DNA of 64,000 nt from Imbricaverruca yamaguchii (GCA_034440575.1 JAOTOL010001625.1:1292501-1356500), one strand, 5' to 3'; shown: positions 41,383-54,889, numbered from the stretch's first letter. Program-made: numbers and translations. The notes: generated by a model not told the origin, from the sequence alone.

Positions 41383-41655
41383 GTCTGTAGCCACAGGTAC
41401 TGTACCAGCCGACACCCGCTCCACTGGAGCCGTCTGTAGACACAGGTACTGTACCAGCCGACACCCGCTCCACTGGGGCCGTCTGTAGCCACAGGCACTG
41501 TACCAGCCGACACCCGCTCCACTGGGGCCGTCTGTAGCCACAGGTACTGTACCAGCCGACACCCGCTCCACTGGAGCCGTCTGTAGCCACAGGTACTGTA
41601 CCAGCCGACACCCGCAACAACTGGAGCCGTCTGTAGCCACAGACACTGTACCAGC
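41383..41655. repeat. Minisatellite, 49-bp unit, about 5.5 copies
   Basis: The unit contains gccgtctgtagccacaggta then ctgtaccagccgacaccc. Confidence 0.94.
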
Positions 41656-43240
41656 CGGCTCTCCTGCCACACCCCCGACAGACAGCCTGCAGCTGCACGT
41701 GCCGCCTGTACCAGCAGGCCCCGCTCCACTCTTGACAGGCTCCACTCCTGACAGAGGGCCTGCTACTCCCCACCCCACCCACCGCGTGTAGCCGGCAGCC
41801 ACCAGTCGGCCGACTCCCCACCCCACCCTCCGCGTGCAGCCGGCAGCCACCAGTCGGCCGACTCCCACTCCACACCTCCAACAAACAGCTTCCTGCTGTT
41901 CTATGTATACCCTTTCTCTTCGGCCGTCGACCCCACCGCTCAGACCTGCCGACACTTCAAACACCACGGAGCGCGTGCGGCACGCGCCAGACATGGCCGG
42001 GCCACGGCGCTGAGTCACACGCGGCCGGCAGCCGGCGTCTGGCGGACGCGTCACGTCACGCACAGCACACCGTGCGGCGCAGATCACACGGACCCGTCAC
42101 TCAGCTACACAGCTACACAGTGCAGCCGCGCCGCAGTGACGCCGCCGGGCCCACGCCGACGCGGTGTGGTCCATCACGGCACACGGCCAGCCCGGAACAC
42201 CACACCGCCGGCGGCTCAGCTCCCCGACTCGCCGCGGGTGCAGCCACAGAGAGCCACCGGTACAGACACAGAGAGCCGCCGGTACAGACACAGAGCAGCC
42301 ACAGAGAGCCGCCGGTACAGACACAGAGCAGCCACAGAGAGCCTCCCGCGTCGGCAGTGCCCGTGGGGGGGGGCGCAGATGGCGCACAGACGAGCCGGCC
42401 GCTGCCTTGACCCGCACACATCCGAGGGGCGGTAACAATCAGCGGAGGTGGTGTTCTCCACGTCGGTCCGGGACGGGTAGGGCCGAGCGCGTGGACGACG
42501 TCCGTGTTGGGTCGCTCTCCCGCCCCGTCCGACAAGCCGGCATCGGCGTCCACGCCGGACCGGTGCCGAGCCGGCCGCCGGCCAATCCCGGTCACAGAGC
42601 GGACCACCTCGGCCACCAGGCCACCTCGTCCGCGACCCGTGTCTGACCCCGGACCGGCCCCGCCGGAGAGCCGCAGGGCAGACTCGACTGCACATCCACA
42701 CACAGCCACACACCAGCCACACCTCCCGCATCACATAATGACGCAACCGAATTCCTGCACGAACAGCATCACGCAACGTCGGCGGCCGCGCTATTCATCT
42801 CGATCGGAAACCACGATCCCAGCGATCTGAGCTCTCGGAACGACGGCCAATGACCCGCAGGAGACGGAACCGCCGACAAAGTAAAAATTCTTGCATCGAT
42901 ATCAGCAGTCCAGCCGGCGCACCAGCCAACCCTCCGACCGCCGGCAGCAGCACGCCCGGCCGCCAGCTGACAGGCCGTGGCGTGCTCCACAAGACCGATG
43001 GCTGGCAGCTGGCAGTGGAGGCGGTGAAGCCGGCCGCCGCCTGCAGTGCTGCCTAACGAGGTGCACCGCCAGCGGCCCGCTGCCGACGCCCCGACTCCAC
43101 GCGCGTGACAAACCCACCAACACCGGCAGACGACAATGTCGGACCTGGTGGACGCGCACCGTGCGGTGTACGCTCCCGAAACTGTCGTGAATATCATGCT
43201 GCCGTCTCGTGCGGCAAGAGGGCAGTGGCAGTCCGCCTAG
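41656..43240. other. No gene recognised, GC-rich
   Basis: Contains two short repeats: caccgcgtgtagccggcagc/cctccgcgtgcagccggcag (41780-41860) and agagccgccggtacagacac (42245-42345, about 4 copies). ORFs on both strands have no recognisable domain. Confidence 0.5.
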
Positions 43241-43242
43241 AC

Positions 43243-45152
43243 ACGTGTGGTTCGGCAGCACGCGGTCTGTGGTTCGGCAGGACGCGGTCTGTGGTTCGGC
43301 AGCACGCGGTCTGTGGTTCGGCAGCACGCGGTCTGTGGTTCGGCAGCACGCGGTCTGTGGTTCGGCAGGACGCGGTCTGTGGTTCAGCAGGACGCAGTCT
43401 GGTTTGGCAGCACGCGGTCTGTGGTTTGGCAGCACGCGGTCTGTGGTTCGGCAGCACGCGGTCTGTGGTTCGGCAGCACGCGGTCTGTGGTTCGGCAGCA
43501 CGCGGTCTGTGGTTCGGCAGCACGCGGTCTGTGGTTCAGCAGGACGCAGTCTGTGGTTTGGCAGCACGCGGTCTGTGGTTTGGCAGCACGCGGTCTGTGG
43601 TTCGGCAGCACGCGGTCTGTGGTTCGGCAGCACGCGGTCTGTGGTTCGGCAGGACGCGGTCTGTGGTTCAGCAGCACGCGGTCTGTGGTTCGGCAGGACG
43701 CGGTCTGTGGTTTGGCAGCACGCGGTCCGTGGTTCAGCAGCACGCGGTCTGTGGTTCGGCAGCACGCGGTCTGTGGTTTGGCAGCACGCGGTCTGTGGTT
43801 TGGCAGCGCGCGGTCTGTGGTTCGGCAGCATGCGGTCTGTGGTTCGGCAGCACGCGGTCTGTGGTTCGGCAGCACGCGGTCTGTGGTTTGGCAGCACGCG
43901 GTCTGTGGTTCGGCAGCACGCGGTCTGTGGTTCGGCAGCACGCGGTCTGTGGTTTGGCAGCACGCGGTCTGTGGTTTGGCAGCACGCGGTCTGTGGTTTG
44001 GCAGCACGCGGTCTGTGGTTTGGCAGCGCGCGGTCTGTGGTTCAGCAGCACGCGGTCTGTGGTTTGGCAGCACGCGGTCCGTGGTTCAGCAGGACGCAGT
44101 CTGTGGTTCGGCAGCACGCGGTCTGTGGTTCGGCAGCACGCGGTCTGTGGTTTGGCAGCGCGCGGTCTGTGGTTCGGCAGCACGCGGTCTGTGGTTTGGC
44201 AGCACGCGGTCTGTGGTTTGGCAGCACGCGGTCTGTGGTTTGGCAGCACGCGGTCTGTGGTTTGGCAGCGCGCGGTCTGTGGTTCAGCAGCACGCGGTCT
44301 GTGGTTTGGCAGCACGCGGTCCGTGGTTCAGCAGGACGCAGTCTGTGGTTCAGCAGGACGCAGTCTGTGGTTCAGCAGGACGCAGTCTGTGGTTCGGCAG
44401 CACGCGGTCTGTGGTTCGGCAGCACGCGGTCTGTGGTTCGGCAGCGCGCGGTCTGTGGTTCAGCAGGACGCAGTCTGTGGTTCGGCAGCACGCGGTCTGT
44501 GGTTCGGCAGGACGCGGTCTGTGGTTCGGCAGGACGCGGTCCGTGGTTCAGCAGGACGCAGTCTGTGGTTTGGCAGCACGCGGTCTGTGGTTCGGCAGCA
44601 CGCGGTCTGTGGTTCGGCAGCGCACGGTCTGTGGTTCGGCAGCACGCGGTCTGTGGTTCGGCAGGACGCGGTCTGTGGTTCGGCAGGACGCGGTCTGTGG
44701 TTCGGCAGCACGCGGTCTGTGGTTCGGCAGCACGCGGTCTGTGGTTCGGCAGGACGCGGTCTGTGGTTCGGCAGCACGCGGTCTGTGGTTCGGCAGCACG
44801 CGGTCCGTGGTTCGGCAGCACGCGGTCTGTGGTTCGGCAGCGCACGGTCCGTGGTTCGGCAGCGCACGGTCTGTGGTTCGGCAGCACGCGGTCTGTGGTT
44901 CGGCAGCACGCGGTCTGTGGTTCGGCAGCACGCGGTCTGTGGTTCGGCAGCACGCGGTCTGTGGTTCGGCAGCACGCGGTCTGTGGTTCGGCAGCACGCG
45001 GTCTGTGGTTTGGCAGCGCACGGTCTGTGGTTCGGCAGCGCACGGTCTGTGGTTCGGCAGGACGCGGTCCGTGGTTCGGCAGCACGCGGTCTGTGGTTCG
45101 GCAGCACGCGGTCCGTGGTTCGGCAGCGCACGGTCTGTGGTTCCGCAACCCG
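43243..45152. repeat. Large minisatellite, 22-bp unit, about 86 copies
   Basis: The unit is cagcacgcggtctgtggttc plus gg, with variants caggacg, tttgg and gcgcacgg. The 22-bp unit is not a multiple of three and has no stop in any frame, which gives ORFs of 400-1100 codons in several frames of both strands. None is a gene. Confidence 0.97.
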
Positions 45153-45264
45153 TGGTTGGCCACCGCAATACATCGATAACCGCTGACGTAACTCACTGTC
45201 GTGCTCAACATGACGGTATCTGCTCCACTGTCTGGACGACGCCCGGCAACGAAACCGCCGCCCA

Positions 45265-45425
45265 CCGCATCCGGGGCACTGTGTACCGCATCCAGGGCAC
45301 TGTACACCACATCCAGGACACTGCACCACTGCACCACATACAGGGCACTGTGTACCCCGTGCAGGACACCGTGCATCCCATCCAGGGCACCGTGTATCAC
45401 ACCCAGGGCACTGTGCACCCCATTC
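45265..45425. repeat. Degenerate minisatellite, about 21-bp unit, about 7 copies
   Basis: The unit is near atccagggcactgtgtacc. Confidence 0.8.
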
Positions 45426-45789
45426 ACCCTCAGACCGTGTTCGCAGCTGAAGCATCTAGACGGGAGTCTCCACGGACCATGGCAGGCAGCGGGCCGAGCT
45501 GGCCGGAGCGATATCGAAGCGCCGAACCATGCGCGCGGCAGAGCCACGACCGCCAGCCATCTCCCGCCAGACTCCAGTCGGCGCAGTACCGCCAGTCGTG
45601 CCGGCCGGGGGCTCTGCTCCAGTTATTCCGCCGCCACTGCACACGGCGGCAGCGCGGCGCCGGTACCGGTTCTGTCGCGACGTATCCGTCTTCCCCCACA
45701 CTCCGAGCCGCACGCGAGCAGGCGCGGCCCGGCGTCACAGCGGCCGACTGTGATGCCGGGCACAAACTGGCAGTGTGGCAGCGTAGGAG
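45426..45789. other. No gene recognised
   Basis: Unique GC-rich spacer between arrays. Confidence 0.5.
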
Positions 45790-46548
45790 CCGGCCAGGAG
45801 CCGGGGAGCCGCTCAAAAGACGGGAACCGCTCAGGAGGCAGGAGTCGCTCAGGAGACGGGAGCCGCTCAGGAGCCGGGGAGCCGCTCAGGAGACGGGAGT
45901 CGCTCAGGAGCTGGGGAGCCGCTCAGAAGACGGGAGCCGCTCAGGAGGCAGGAGTCGCCCAGGAGACGGGAGTCGCTCAGGAGACGGGAGCCGCTCAGGA
46001 GGCAGGAGTCGCCCAGGAGACGGGAGTCGCCCAGGAGGCGGGAGTCGCTCAGGAGACAGGAGCCGCTCAGGAGGCAGGAGTCGCTCAGGAGACGGGAGCC
46101 GCTCAGGAGGCAGGAGTCGCTCAGGAGACGGGAGTCGCTCAGGAGCCGGGGAGCCGCTCAGGAGCCGGGGAGCCGCTCAGGAGCCGGGGAGCCGCTCAGG
46201 AGCCGGGGAGCCGCTCAGGAGCCGGGGAGCCGCTCAGGAGCCGGGAGCCGCTCAGGAGCCGGGGAGCCGCTCAGGAGCCGGGGAGCCGCTCAGGAGCCGG
46301 GGAGCCGCTCAGGAGCCGGGGAGCCGCTCAGGAGCCGGGGAGCCGCTCAGGAGACGGGGAGCCGCTCAGGAGCCAGGAGCCGCGCAGGAGCCGGGGAGCC
46401 GCTCAGGAGCCGGGGAGCCGCTCAGGAGCCGGGGAGCCGCTCAGGAGACGGGAGCCGCTCAGGAGCCGGGGAGTCGCTCAGGAGACGGGGAGCCGCTCAG
46501 GAGACGGGAGTCGCTCAGGAGACGGGAGTCGTTCAGGAGGCAGAGGCA
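45790..46548. repeat. Minisatellite, 17-18-bp unit, about 43 copies
   Basis: Units are gagccgctcaggagccgg, gagtcgctcaggagacgg and similar. The left part is mixed and the right part homogeneous. Confidence 0.96.
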
Positions 46549-46754
46549 GGGTGCTGGGCCGCACAGGAGCAAGCAGCGCGAGAGAGGAAGCCGCTGATTG
46601 CGCGGCTCGATTTGGTCCGAGTCGGTCGGCAGTGGGCAGCGTGTTCCATCCGCCCCGCTGCGGCGTGTGATAGAGAACATGCGGGGGCGTTGGAACATGC
46701 GGGGGCTGTGTTGTGGAAGATCGACTGACGATACCCGACGAGCGACACCGCTCA

Positions 46755-47429
<675 letters not shown>

Positions 47430-48600
47430 CCGCGGGCCGACTCCCGGTGATGTCCGGTGAGACAGTCGTGTGGTCCGGTCGCTGTCCGGCCAGATCAGGA
47501 CCGTCGACCTTGCACCGAGGCCGCGCCAAACTCCGCCGAACGGAGAAGCCGGCGGCGGCGGCGGCTCTGCACACTGCCGACTGTGTGCGACTCGGCACAC
47601 AGAGGGCACCGACCGAACCGCCGCGGAAGCTATTCAGCTGCACAGCAGCGGGTCGCGTTTGCCCTCGGTACACCGCCTGGGGCCGACAGGCAGCGGACAC
47701 GGCAGGCACACGACACCGCGCCCCACCGCAGCTCACAGCGACTATCAGGTGGGCCGCCGCCGCCGCCGCCGACGTTAGCGCAGGGTGGAGACGAGCGTCC
47801 GTCGCCTGTGCCGGGCTTCTGGCGGCACCACGCAGCGTCACATGGTCAGACGCGTCCCCCGCCCCTCCGTGGGCCGCCGCTCTCGTGCCGGCAACTGCAG
47901 GCCGTATCGTGAAGCCACGGCTGCACCAGCCGGTGCTCGCGTAGCTGAGAGGAGCTCGTGCAGCTCGCAGCTGCTGCTGCAGCCATCGGACCGCATCAAG
48001 TAGCGCATTTCGAAACGCCCGACGGAGACGAAAACTCCTGTTATACACATGCCAATCTACCGGCTACTTTTTGCGCTGCCTTTCGAAACACGACTTGACC
48101 CAAATCGCACGCATCACTGCAGTGGCTTTGATTATTTGGGCTTAAGGGCGCGCCGACTACAAGGTCATTTAGCCTGCAGTGGCTTTGCCGACAGAAACTA
48201 ACATGATTGGCGGCGTATTACTTCACAGATATGTTCCCTCTGCAGAGCCGTGGAGAGTCAACTGCTACCAACAGCGGTGGATCAGCTCCGTGATCGTATA
48301 CCCATCCAACACGTGTCACGAACAAGGCTCGAGATCTACCACACCAGGAGACCCGGACTCCTGCGACCTGACCTCGCCATGTTGCCACGACACACTGCTG
48401 GTCTGGTGGCGCCTGACGGGCGCGTGACCTGAGCGACCCCTGTGCATCCCGGGATGGCCCGGGGCAGGGGAACAGGAGCGTCGCCGGGCGACACCGCCTG
48501 GCACGGCGTCTGGGAGCGGCCAAACCCGTCGGCCGGCCGCACTGCGCGGCTTTAGATGGCATTATGATGGACAGTGAGCCGACGCACGTCGTCTCTGTCG
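47430..48600. other. No gene recognised
   Basis: Unique GC-rich sequence. Dispersed hairpin copy 4 lies at 48129-48178. Confidence 0.5.
48129..48178 (+). repeat. Dispersed hairpin motif, copy 4
   Basis: gattatttgggcttaagg, then gcgcgccgactac and aaggtcatttagcc. Confidence 0.6.
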
Positions 48601-49015
48601 GCGGCCATCAGCCGCCTGTGGTCAGTCATGGGCACTGCCGACCCCTCCACACCGACACTGACGTCCCACCCCCGTCAGGGGCATCTGTCGGCGGCCATTA
48701 GCCGTCTGTGGTCAGTCATGGGCACGGCGCCCCCCCCCCACACCGACACTAACGTCCCCCCGTCAGGCGCACCTGTCGGCCGTCTGTGGTCAGTCATGGG
48801 CACGGCCGCCCCCTCCACACCGACACTGACGTCCCCCCGTCAGGCGCACCTGCCGGCCGTCTGTGGTCAGTCATGGGCACGGCCGCCCCCTCCACACCGA
48901 CACTGACGTCCCCCCGTCAGGCGCACCTGTCGGCCGTCTGTGGTCAGTCATGGGCACGGCCGCCCCCTCCACACCGCCACTGACGTTCCACCGTCAGATG
49001 CACCTGTCGGCAACC
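48601..49015. repeat. Minisatellite, about 72-75-bp unit, about 5.5 copies
   Basis: The unit contains gccgtctgtggtcagtcatg then ggcacggccgcc and cacaccgacactgacgtccc. Confidence 0.93.
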
Positions 49016-49204
49016 ATCAGCCGACCGTCTGCGGTCGGTAGGGTATCAGCTGGCTGGACCTCAGCCCCGCAGCGGTGTGACAATTGCCGGGCGGATCTCT
49101 GTCGTCGGCGGAGGTGCGGCTGGCACGACACACCAACTGCGCGGTCTCGGCAGCCACTCGTGACTCCAGTGTCCAGCGCCGGCGCCGGCCTCATGCATAC
49201 GTCA

Positions 49205-50300
49205 TCGACTGGCCCGGCACACCTGGACACCTGCACAGCCGAGCCGCGCCGGCCATCAGCTCCGACTCAGGCCCGGCACACCTGGACACCTCCACAGCCG
49301 AGCCGCGCCGGCCATCAGCTCCGACTCAGGCCCGGCACACCTGGACACCTCCACAGACGAGCCGGGCCGGCCATCAGCTCCGACACACCTGGACACCTCC
49401 ACAGACGAGCCGCGCCGGCCATCAGCTCCGACTCAGGCCCGGCACACCTGGACACCTCCACAGACGAGCCGCGCCGGCCATCAGCTCCGACTCAGGCCCG
49501 GCACACCTGGACACCTCCACAGACGAGCCGCGCCGGCCATCAGCTCCGACTCGGGCCCGGCACACCTGGACACCTCCACAGCCGAGCCGGGCCGGCCATC
49601 AGGTCCGACTCAGGCCCGGCACACCTGGACACCTCCACAGCCGAGCCGGGCCGGCCATCAGCTCCGACACACCTGGACACCTCCACAGACGAGCCATCAG
49701 CTCCGACTCAGGCCCGGCACACCTGGACACCTCCACAGACGAGCCGCGCCGGCCATCAGCTCCGACTCAGGCCCGGCACACCTGGACACCTCCACAGACG
49801 AGCCGCGCCGGCCATCAGGTCCGACTCAGGCCCGGCACACCTGGACACCTCCACAGACGAGCCGCGCCGGCCATCAGCTCCGACTCAGGCCCGGCACACC
49901 TGGACACCTCCACAGACGAGCCGCGCCGGCCATCAGCTCCGACTCAGGCCCGGCACACCTGGACACCTCCACAGACGAGCCGCGCCGGCCATCAGCTCCG
50001 ACTCAGGCCCGGCACACCTGGACACCTCCACAGACGAGCCGCGCCGGCCATCAGCTCCGACTCAGGCCCGGCACACCTGGACACCTCCACAGACGAGCCG
50101 CGCCGGCCACCAGCTCCGACTCAGGCCCGGCACACCTGGACACCTCCACAGACGAGCCGCGCCGGTCATCAGCTCCGACTCCGGCCCGGCACACCTGGAC
50201 ACCTCCACAGACGAGCCGCGCCGGCCATCAGCTCCGACTCCGGCCCGGCACACCTGGACACCTCCACAGACAGCCGGGCCGGCCATCAGCTCCGACTCGA
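49205..50300. repeat. Minisatellite, 59-bp unit, about 18 copies
   Basis: The unit contains cggcacacctggacacctcc then acagacgagccgcgccggcc. Some units are shortened (49380, 49665, 49690). Confidence 0.95.
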
Positions 50301-50629
50301 GCTCGACGTGAGTTGGCGAGGCGTCAGACCCGATTATGACGCGAGACTCGATTACGACGTAAGTTGGCGAAAAGCGAGACTCGATTACGGGAGTTGGCGT
50401 GACGTGAGAGTCAACTGCGACGCCCGCCGCCTGCTGCAGCACCGTAACCCGCTGACCGGTGGTGACCTTGGTGCTGTAGAGGGTGCCGGCTACCCGGACA
50501 ACGCATCGCCCACAACAGCAACCTTCCGTTTCAAGACTGAGACACCAAACAGGCGGCAGCGGGCGTCGACACCGTGAGCCTCGGCCGTGTCGCCACACGG
50601 GCCGGCCACGTGTGGCCGTCACGTGACGG
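50301..50629. other. Spacer between minisatellites with a degenerate gattacgacgtaagttggcg repeat
   Basis: Three loose units containing gattatgacgcgagactc/gattacgacgtaagttggcg lie at 50305-50400. No gene is recognised. Confidence 0.5.
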
Positions 50630-51068
50630 CTGACGTCCAGTCCGACACCGGCCCGGTCCGCCCAACACCGTCACACAGGGCGGCTGACGTCTAGTCCGAC
50701 ACCGACCCGGCCTTGCCCACCACAGCCACACAGGGCGGCTGACGTCCAGTCCGACACCGACCCGGCCCGCCCAACACCGTCACACAGGGCGGCTGACGTT
50801 CAGTTCGACACTGACCCGACCTGCCCAACACCGTCACACAGGGCGGCTGACGTCCAGTCCGACACCGACCCGGCCCGCCCAACACCGCCACACAGGGCAG
50901 CTGACGTTCAGTTCGACACCGACCCGGTCCGCCCAACACCGTCACACAGGGCGGCTGACGTTCAGTTCGACACCGACCCGGCCCGCCCAACACCGCCACA
51001 CAGGGCAGCTGACGTTCAGTTCGACACCGACCTGGGCCGCCCACCACAGCCACACAGGGCGGCTGACG
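50630..51068. repeat. Minisatellite, about 54-bp unit, about 8 copies
   Basis: The unit contains ggcggctgacgtccagtccg then acaccgacccggcccgccca. Confidence 0.94.
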
Positions 51069-51600
51069 TGTGTAGGGCCCGTCACGTGCTATCGCTGGCG
51101 TCCAGACCGGCGCCCGGCACTAATGCGCTATTGTTCGCCGGCACCGACAAACAGGTGTGCAAAAACGGCGCCCCGGTGGCGACCGTGGCGACGGCACGCT
51201 GGCGGTCGGAGAGCAACAGGTGACGTCCGGGGGGGGGCTGCCGGAGCAGGACCCGCCGCCACCCCGCCGTGCGTGCTGTCCAGCGCCTTTCGTGTTCCGA
51301 CACGCACCCGCCACTGATATGCGTGACACCGGAGACCGAGTCAAGACACGAGACCAACAGCCAGGCTGCGTGTTACGCACAGATGGATCCGACGACGCCA
51401 CCAGCACCGAAGCGACGTAAACTCTCTTCAGCTCGCTGCAGCGGAATGCTGTTGATGGCCACTGGCGCTTGGGAACTTCCAGATCAAAACTATCAGCAAC
51501 AACCGTGCGCCATACAGCTTCTCCGGCGAGGTTGCGACCTTACGACGCACTCAGCAGCTGAGGCCACATGGCGTCGCCTGCCTCTCGCCCTGGCAGGAAG
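51069..51600. other. No gene recognised
   Basis: Unique sequence. ORFs on both strands show no motif. Confidence 0.5.
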
Positions 51601-51680
51601 GGCGGGTCCCGCGGGGATAGAACCCCGTGCCTCTGGCTTGCCAGACGCTCAGCATAACCACAGAGCTACAGACGCCCCAG
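51601..51680 (-). mobile_element. tRNA-like sequence, probable SINE head
   Basis: The minus strand reads gtctgtagctctgtggttat (A box), an anticodon-arm-like tctggcaagccaga, and ggggttctatcccc (B box and T arm). It looks like a tRNA-derived promoter rather than a complete tRNA gene, since the acceptor stem does not close by eye. Confidence 0.5.
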
Positions 51681-52194
51681 CCTCTCCGGTGACACTGCTG
51701 CCGGCCGGGGTGGGTCGGGCCACCGGAACATTCCGCCACAGACGTACAACACCGACATCAGCCGGACGGCAAACATTCTAACAATAGGCTCCATCAGTGA
51801 ACGGGGTACCAAGCGGGTCCAAGCCCGAGATAGGCGTGCCGTTTGTTGGAATAGCCCAATTTCGGCAGCTGCATAACCACATCCGGCCGGAGCGCACCGG
51901 CAACGAACACGCTCCTGTCGAAATTGGCTGGGTTTCCATCGAACTGGTATCCCATCCAATCCCAAACACACCGCACGTCTCTCAATGTATGCAACAATGC
52001 CCATCATGATTCCACCGGCTACCAGTCCCGAGCCGTCCCAACCGGTCGCTGGGCAGCAGGTGGTCGCCTCGCCAGATCCCTCTACCGGGTGCGACACGAT
52101 CTGCCGGCCGCGATACCCAGCTCCAGGGTCAGGTCAGGGACGCGGCAACGGCGCGACTGACTGGTAGTGACCGTCCAGCCAGCGGCCGCACGCC
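51681..52194. other. No gene recognised
   Basis: Short ORFs on both strands without motifs. Confidence 0.5.
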
Positions 52195-52945
52195 CCCACA
52201 TCACGTGACACCAGCAGGACCTGTCGCGTACCCCCAGCAGAGCCAGCGGCCGCCCGCCCCCTCATCACGTGACACCAGCAGGACCTGTCGCGTACCCCCA
52301 GTAGAGACAGCGGCCGCCCTCCCCCTCATCACGTGACACCAGCAGGACCTGTCGCGTACCCCCAGCAGAGACAGCGGCCGCCCGCCCCCTCATCACGTGA
52401 CACCAGCAGGACCTGTCGCGTACCCCCAGCAGAGCCAGCGGCCGCCGCCCCCTCATCACGTGACACCAGCAGGACCTGTCGCGTACCCCCAGCAGAGCCA
52501 GTGGCCGCCCGCCCCTCATCACGTGACACCAGCAGGACCTGTCGCGTACCCCCAGCAGAGCCAGTGGCCGCCCGCCCCTCATCACGTGACACCAGCAGGA
52601 CCTGTCGCGTACCCCCAGCAGAGCCAGCGGCCGCCCGCCCCCTCATCACGTGACACCAGCAGGACCTGTCGCGTACCCCCAGCAGAGCCAGCGGCCGCCC
52701 GCCCCCTCATCACGTGACACCAGCAGGACCTGTCGCGTACCCCCAGCAGAGCCAGCGGCCGCCCGCCCCCTCATCACGTGACACCAGCAGGACCTGTCGC
52801 GTACCCCCAGCAGAGCCAGCGGCCGCCCGCCCCAACATCATGTGACACCAGCAGGACATGTCGCGTACCCCCAGCAGAGCCAGCGGCCGCCCGCCCCCTC
52901 ATCACGTGACACCAGCAGGATATGTCACGTACCCCCAGCTCTGGT
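52195..52945. repeat. Minisatellite, 64-bp unit, about 11.7 copies
   Basis: The unit contains tcatcacgtgacaccagcag then gacctgtcgcgtacccccag and agccagcggccgcccgcc. Confidence 0.96.
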
Positions 52946-53192
52946 GGCACCTAGCCGCCCACTCTGAGCCGAGAACCAATGCTGCACGATATAGCTCTAT
53001 GAACATCGCATCGCGGCAATCGCCGACGCCCACCCTGGGTGACACTTTCGTGCAGTATCGCAGCGGAGGAGCTTCTAATTCCGCACGCGACGACAAAAAC
53101 AGGCTTCACTTCTTCATATATTCATCCACGTTCGGGCCTAGAACTATTCACATGATGATGGCGGTCGAATGCCGGACCATTTGCTGTTCGAT

Positions 53193-53242
53193 TGGTTATT
53201 GTAATTTAGGGGCGGGTCGACTGCGTTGGTCATGCAGCGCTC
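53193..53242 (+). repeat. Dispersed hairpin motif, copy 5
   Basis: tggttattgtaatttagg, then ggcgggtcgactgc and ttggtcatgcagcgctc. Confidence 0.65.
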
Positions 53243-53299
53243 GCAACTGTTCATGAGTGGCTGTGTTGCCATGACAACAGCACAGTATGAGCGGCGGCT

Positions 53300-53665
53300 A
53301 CAACCTCGGCACTGGGCCCAGCTGATGTGGTGGCCTGACCCACAGGTATCGATAGCCGGCCGCCGCCGCCGCTCCGGGCCGACCCACCTCGGTACTGGGT
53401 CCGGCTTGGCCACTGATGAGGCGACCTGACCCACAGGTATCGACAGCCGGCCGGCCGCCGCCGCCCCGGGCCGACCCACCTCGGTACTGGGTCCGGGCCG
53501 GCCACTGATGTGGTGGCCTGACCCACAGGGATCGACAGCCGGCCGGCCGCCGCCGCTCCGGGCCGACCCACCTCGGTACTGTGTCCAGCCGAGCCACTGA
53601 TGTGGTGACCTGACCCACAGGGATCGACAGCCGCTGCCGCCGCCGCTCCGGGCCGCGTGAAGCTG
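53300..53665. repeat. Minisatellite, about 90-bp unit, about 4 copies
   Basis: The unit contains ggtggcctgacccacaggga then tcgacagccggccggccgcc and gggccgacccacctcggtac. Confidence 0.92.
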
Positions 53666-54089
53666 ACAATAGGCCGGTGTCACCGAGACGGTCGGGTGGG
53701 TGGCGAGGCGAGCTATCGCTGCCGTCAACGGCGCGGTGGGACGCGGCCGCTAATTGAAAAGAAAGTGGCACGACGCACTTCCGCAGACAGAGCTGCCGAC
53801 ACAGACCAACTCTCACGACCATGGGCTGGAGCTTTATCACAACTGATCACACCAGACGCGCGACTGGACCCAGACCGACTCTACACTGACTCCACGTGAC
53901 TTCATGCGGGGTACGGGGGGGGGACGATATTCTGGCCGGTACTACCGGCGCGCATTTGTAACGTGGAGCGACGAGGAAGAGAGCGAGAAATAGATAGAGA
54001 GAGAGGGTGTGGGCTGGAACGGGCAGGAGCTGTCACCAGAGCCGGCAGACAGTCGGCCTTGGCTGGATGGCCGGTGATCTGGCGCGGTT
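53666..54089. other. No gene recognised
   Basis: Unique sequence ending in a gagagaaatagatagagaga stretch. Confidence 0.5.
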
Positions 54090-54395
54090 GCTGCAGCCGC
54101 TACAGCTGCTGCCGCTATAGCTGCTGCTGCTGCTGCTGCCACTGCTGCTGCTCCTGCTGCTGCTGTTGCTGCTGCCGCTATAACTGCTGCTGATGCTGCT
54201 GTCACTGCTACTGCTGTTGCTGCCGCTATAGCTGCTGCTGCTGCTACTGTCACTGCTGCTGTTGCTGCTGCCGCTACAGCTGCTGCTGTTGCTGCTGCTG
54301 CTATAGCTGCTGCTGCTGTCACTGCCGCTACAGCTGCTGCCGCTATAGCTGCTGCTGCTGCTACTGTCACTGCTGCTGCCGCTACAGCTGCTGCT
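54090..54395. repeat. Imperfect CTG trinucleotide tract
   Basis: ctgctgctgccgctatag-type units with interspersed cactgctgct, about 300 bp. Confidence 0.93.
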
Positions 54396-54653
54396 CGCCA
54401 CCGGCCCAGGCGCGACCTTCAGCCGGCCGGCCACGGCGACCATCCCGCCCACAGAACGGCGGCCGGCGGCGGCACGGCGATAACGGCCGCTGTCCGCCCC
54501 GCTAAAACGTCCACACCAAAGCAGCTGCCACCTGAACGAACTGCGCACACCCATTGCACCGGACATCCTTCATGTTAACGATACATCATGTCATTTCCCT
54601 GAGGAAGATATTATAAAACGAAGAATGGCTCGTAAGTGCTCCTGGGTTTTAGA

Positions 54654-54889
54654 CATTGCGTGAGACGAAATGTACGACCCTCAATATACCAGGAGGTGCT
54701 GAGTTTACATCAAAAGTAACGTTAGGGATTATGCTATATTACTCAACGTTTCGGCCAGGGGCCATCGACTCCTGATGATGGCCCCTGGCCGAAACGTTGA
54801 GTAATATAGCATAATCCCTAACGCTACTTTTGATGCAAACTCAGCACCACCTGCTATATTGAGGGTCGTACATTTCGTCTGACGCAATG
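54654..54889. repeat. 236-bp near-perfect palindrome (arms about 113 bp, loop 10 nt)
   Basis: Left arm 54654-54766 and right arm 54777-54889 are reverse complements with few mismatches, around the loop gactcctgat. The centre contains cctgatgatggcccctggcc followed by gaaacgttgag. The structure may be a fold-back MITE or paired ends of a Penelope-like element. No coding region lies nearby. Confidence 0.92.

Noticed and set aside
43243..45152. CRISPR-like regular spacing
   Set aside because: The units are contiguous with no unique spacers, and the genome is eukaryotic.
43105..46597. Very long ORFs (up to 1116 codons plus, 391 minus) in several frames
   Set aside because: The 22-bp and 18-bp units have no stop codon in most frames, so openness is automatic. 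The products are only repeats (e.g. ARGLWFGSTRSVV).
50300..50622. Minus-strand ORF with VAGTLYSTKVTTGQRVTVLQ as a possible exon or PKN HR1 segment
   Set aside because: It does not match the HR1 or C2 pattern, and the reading frame continues into the 59-bp array, so no exon boundary could be supported.
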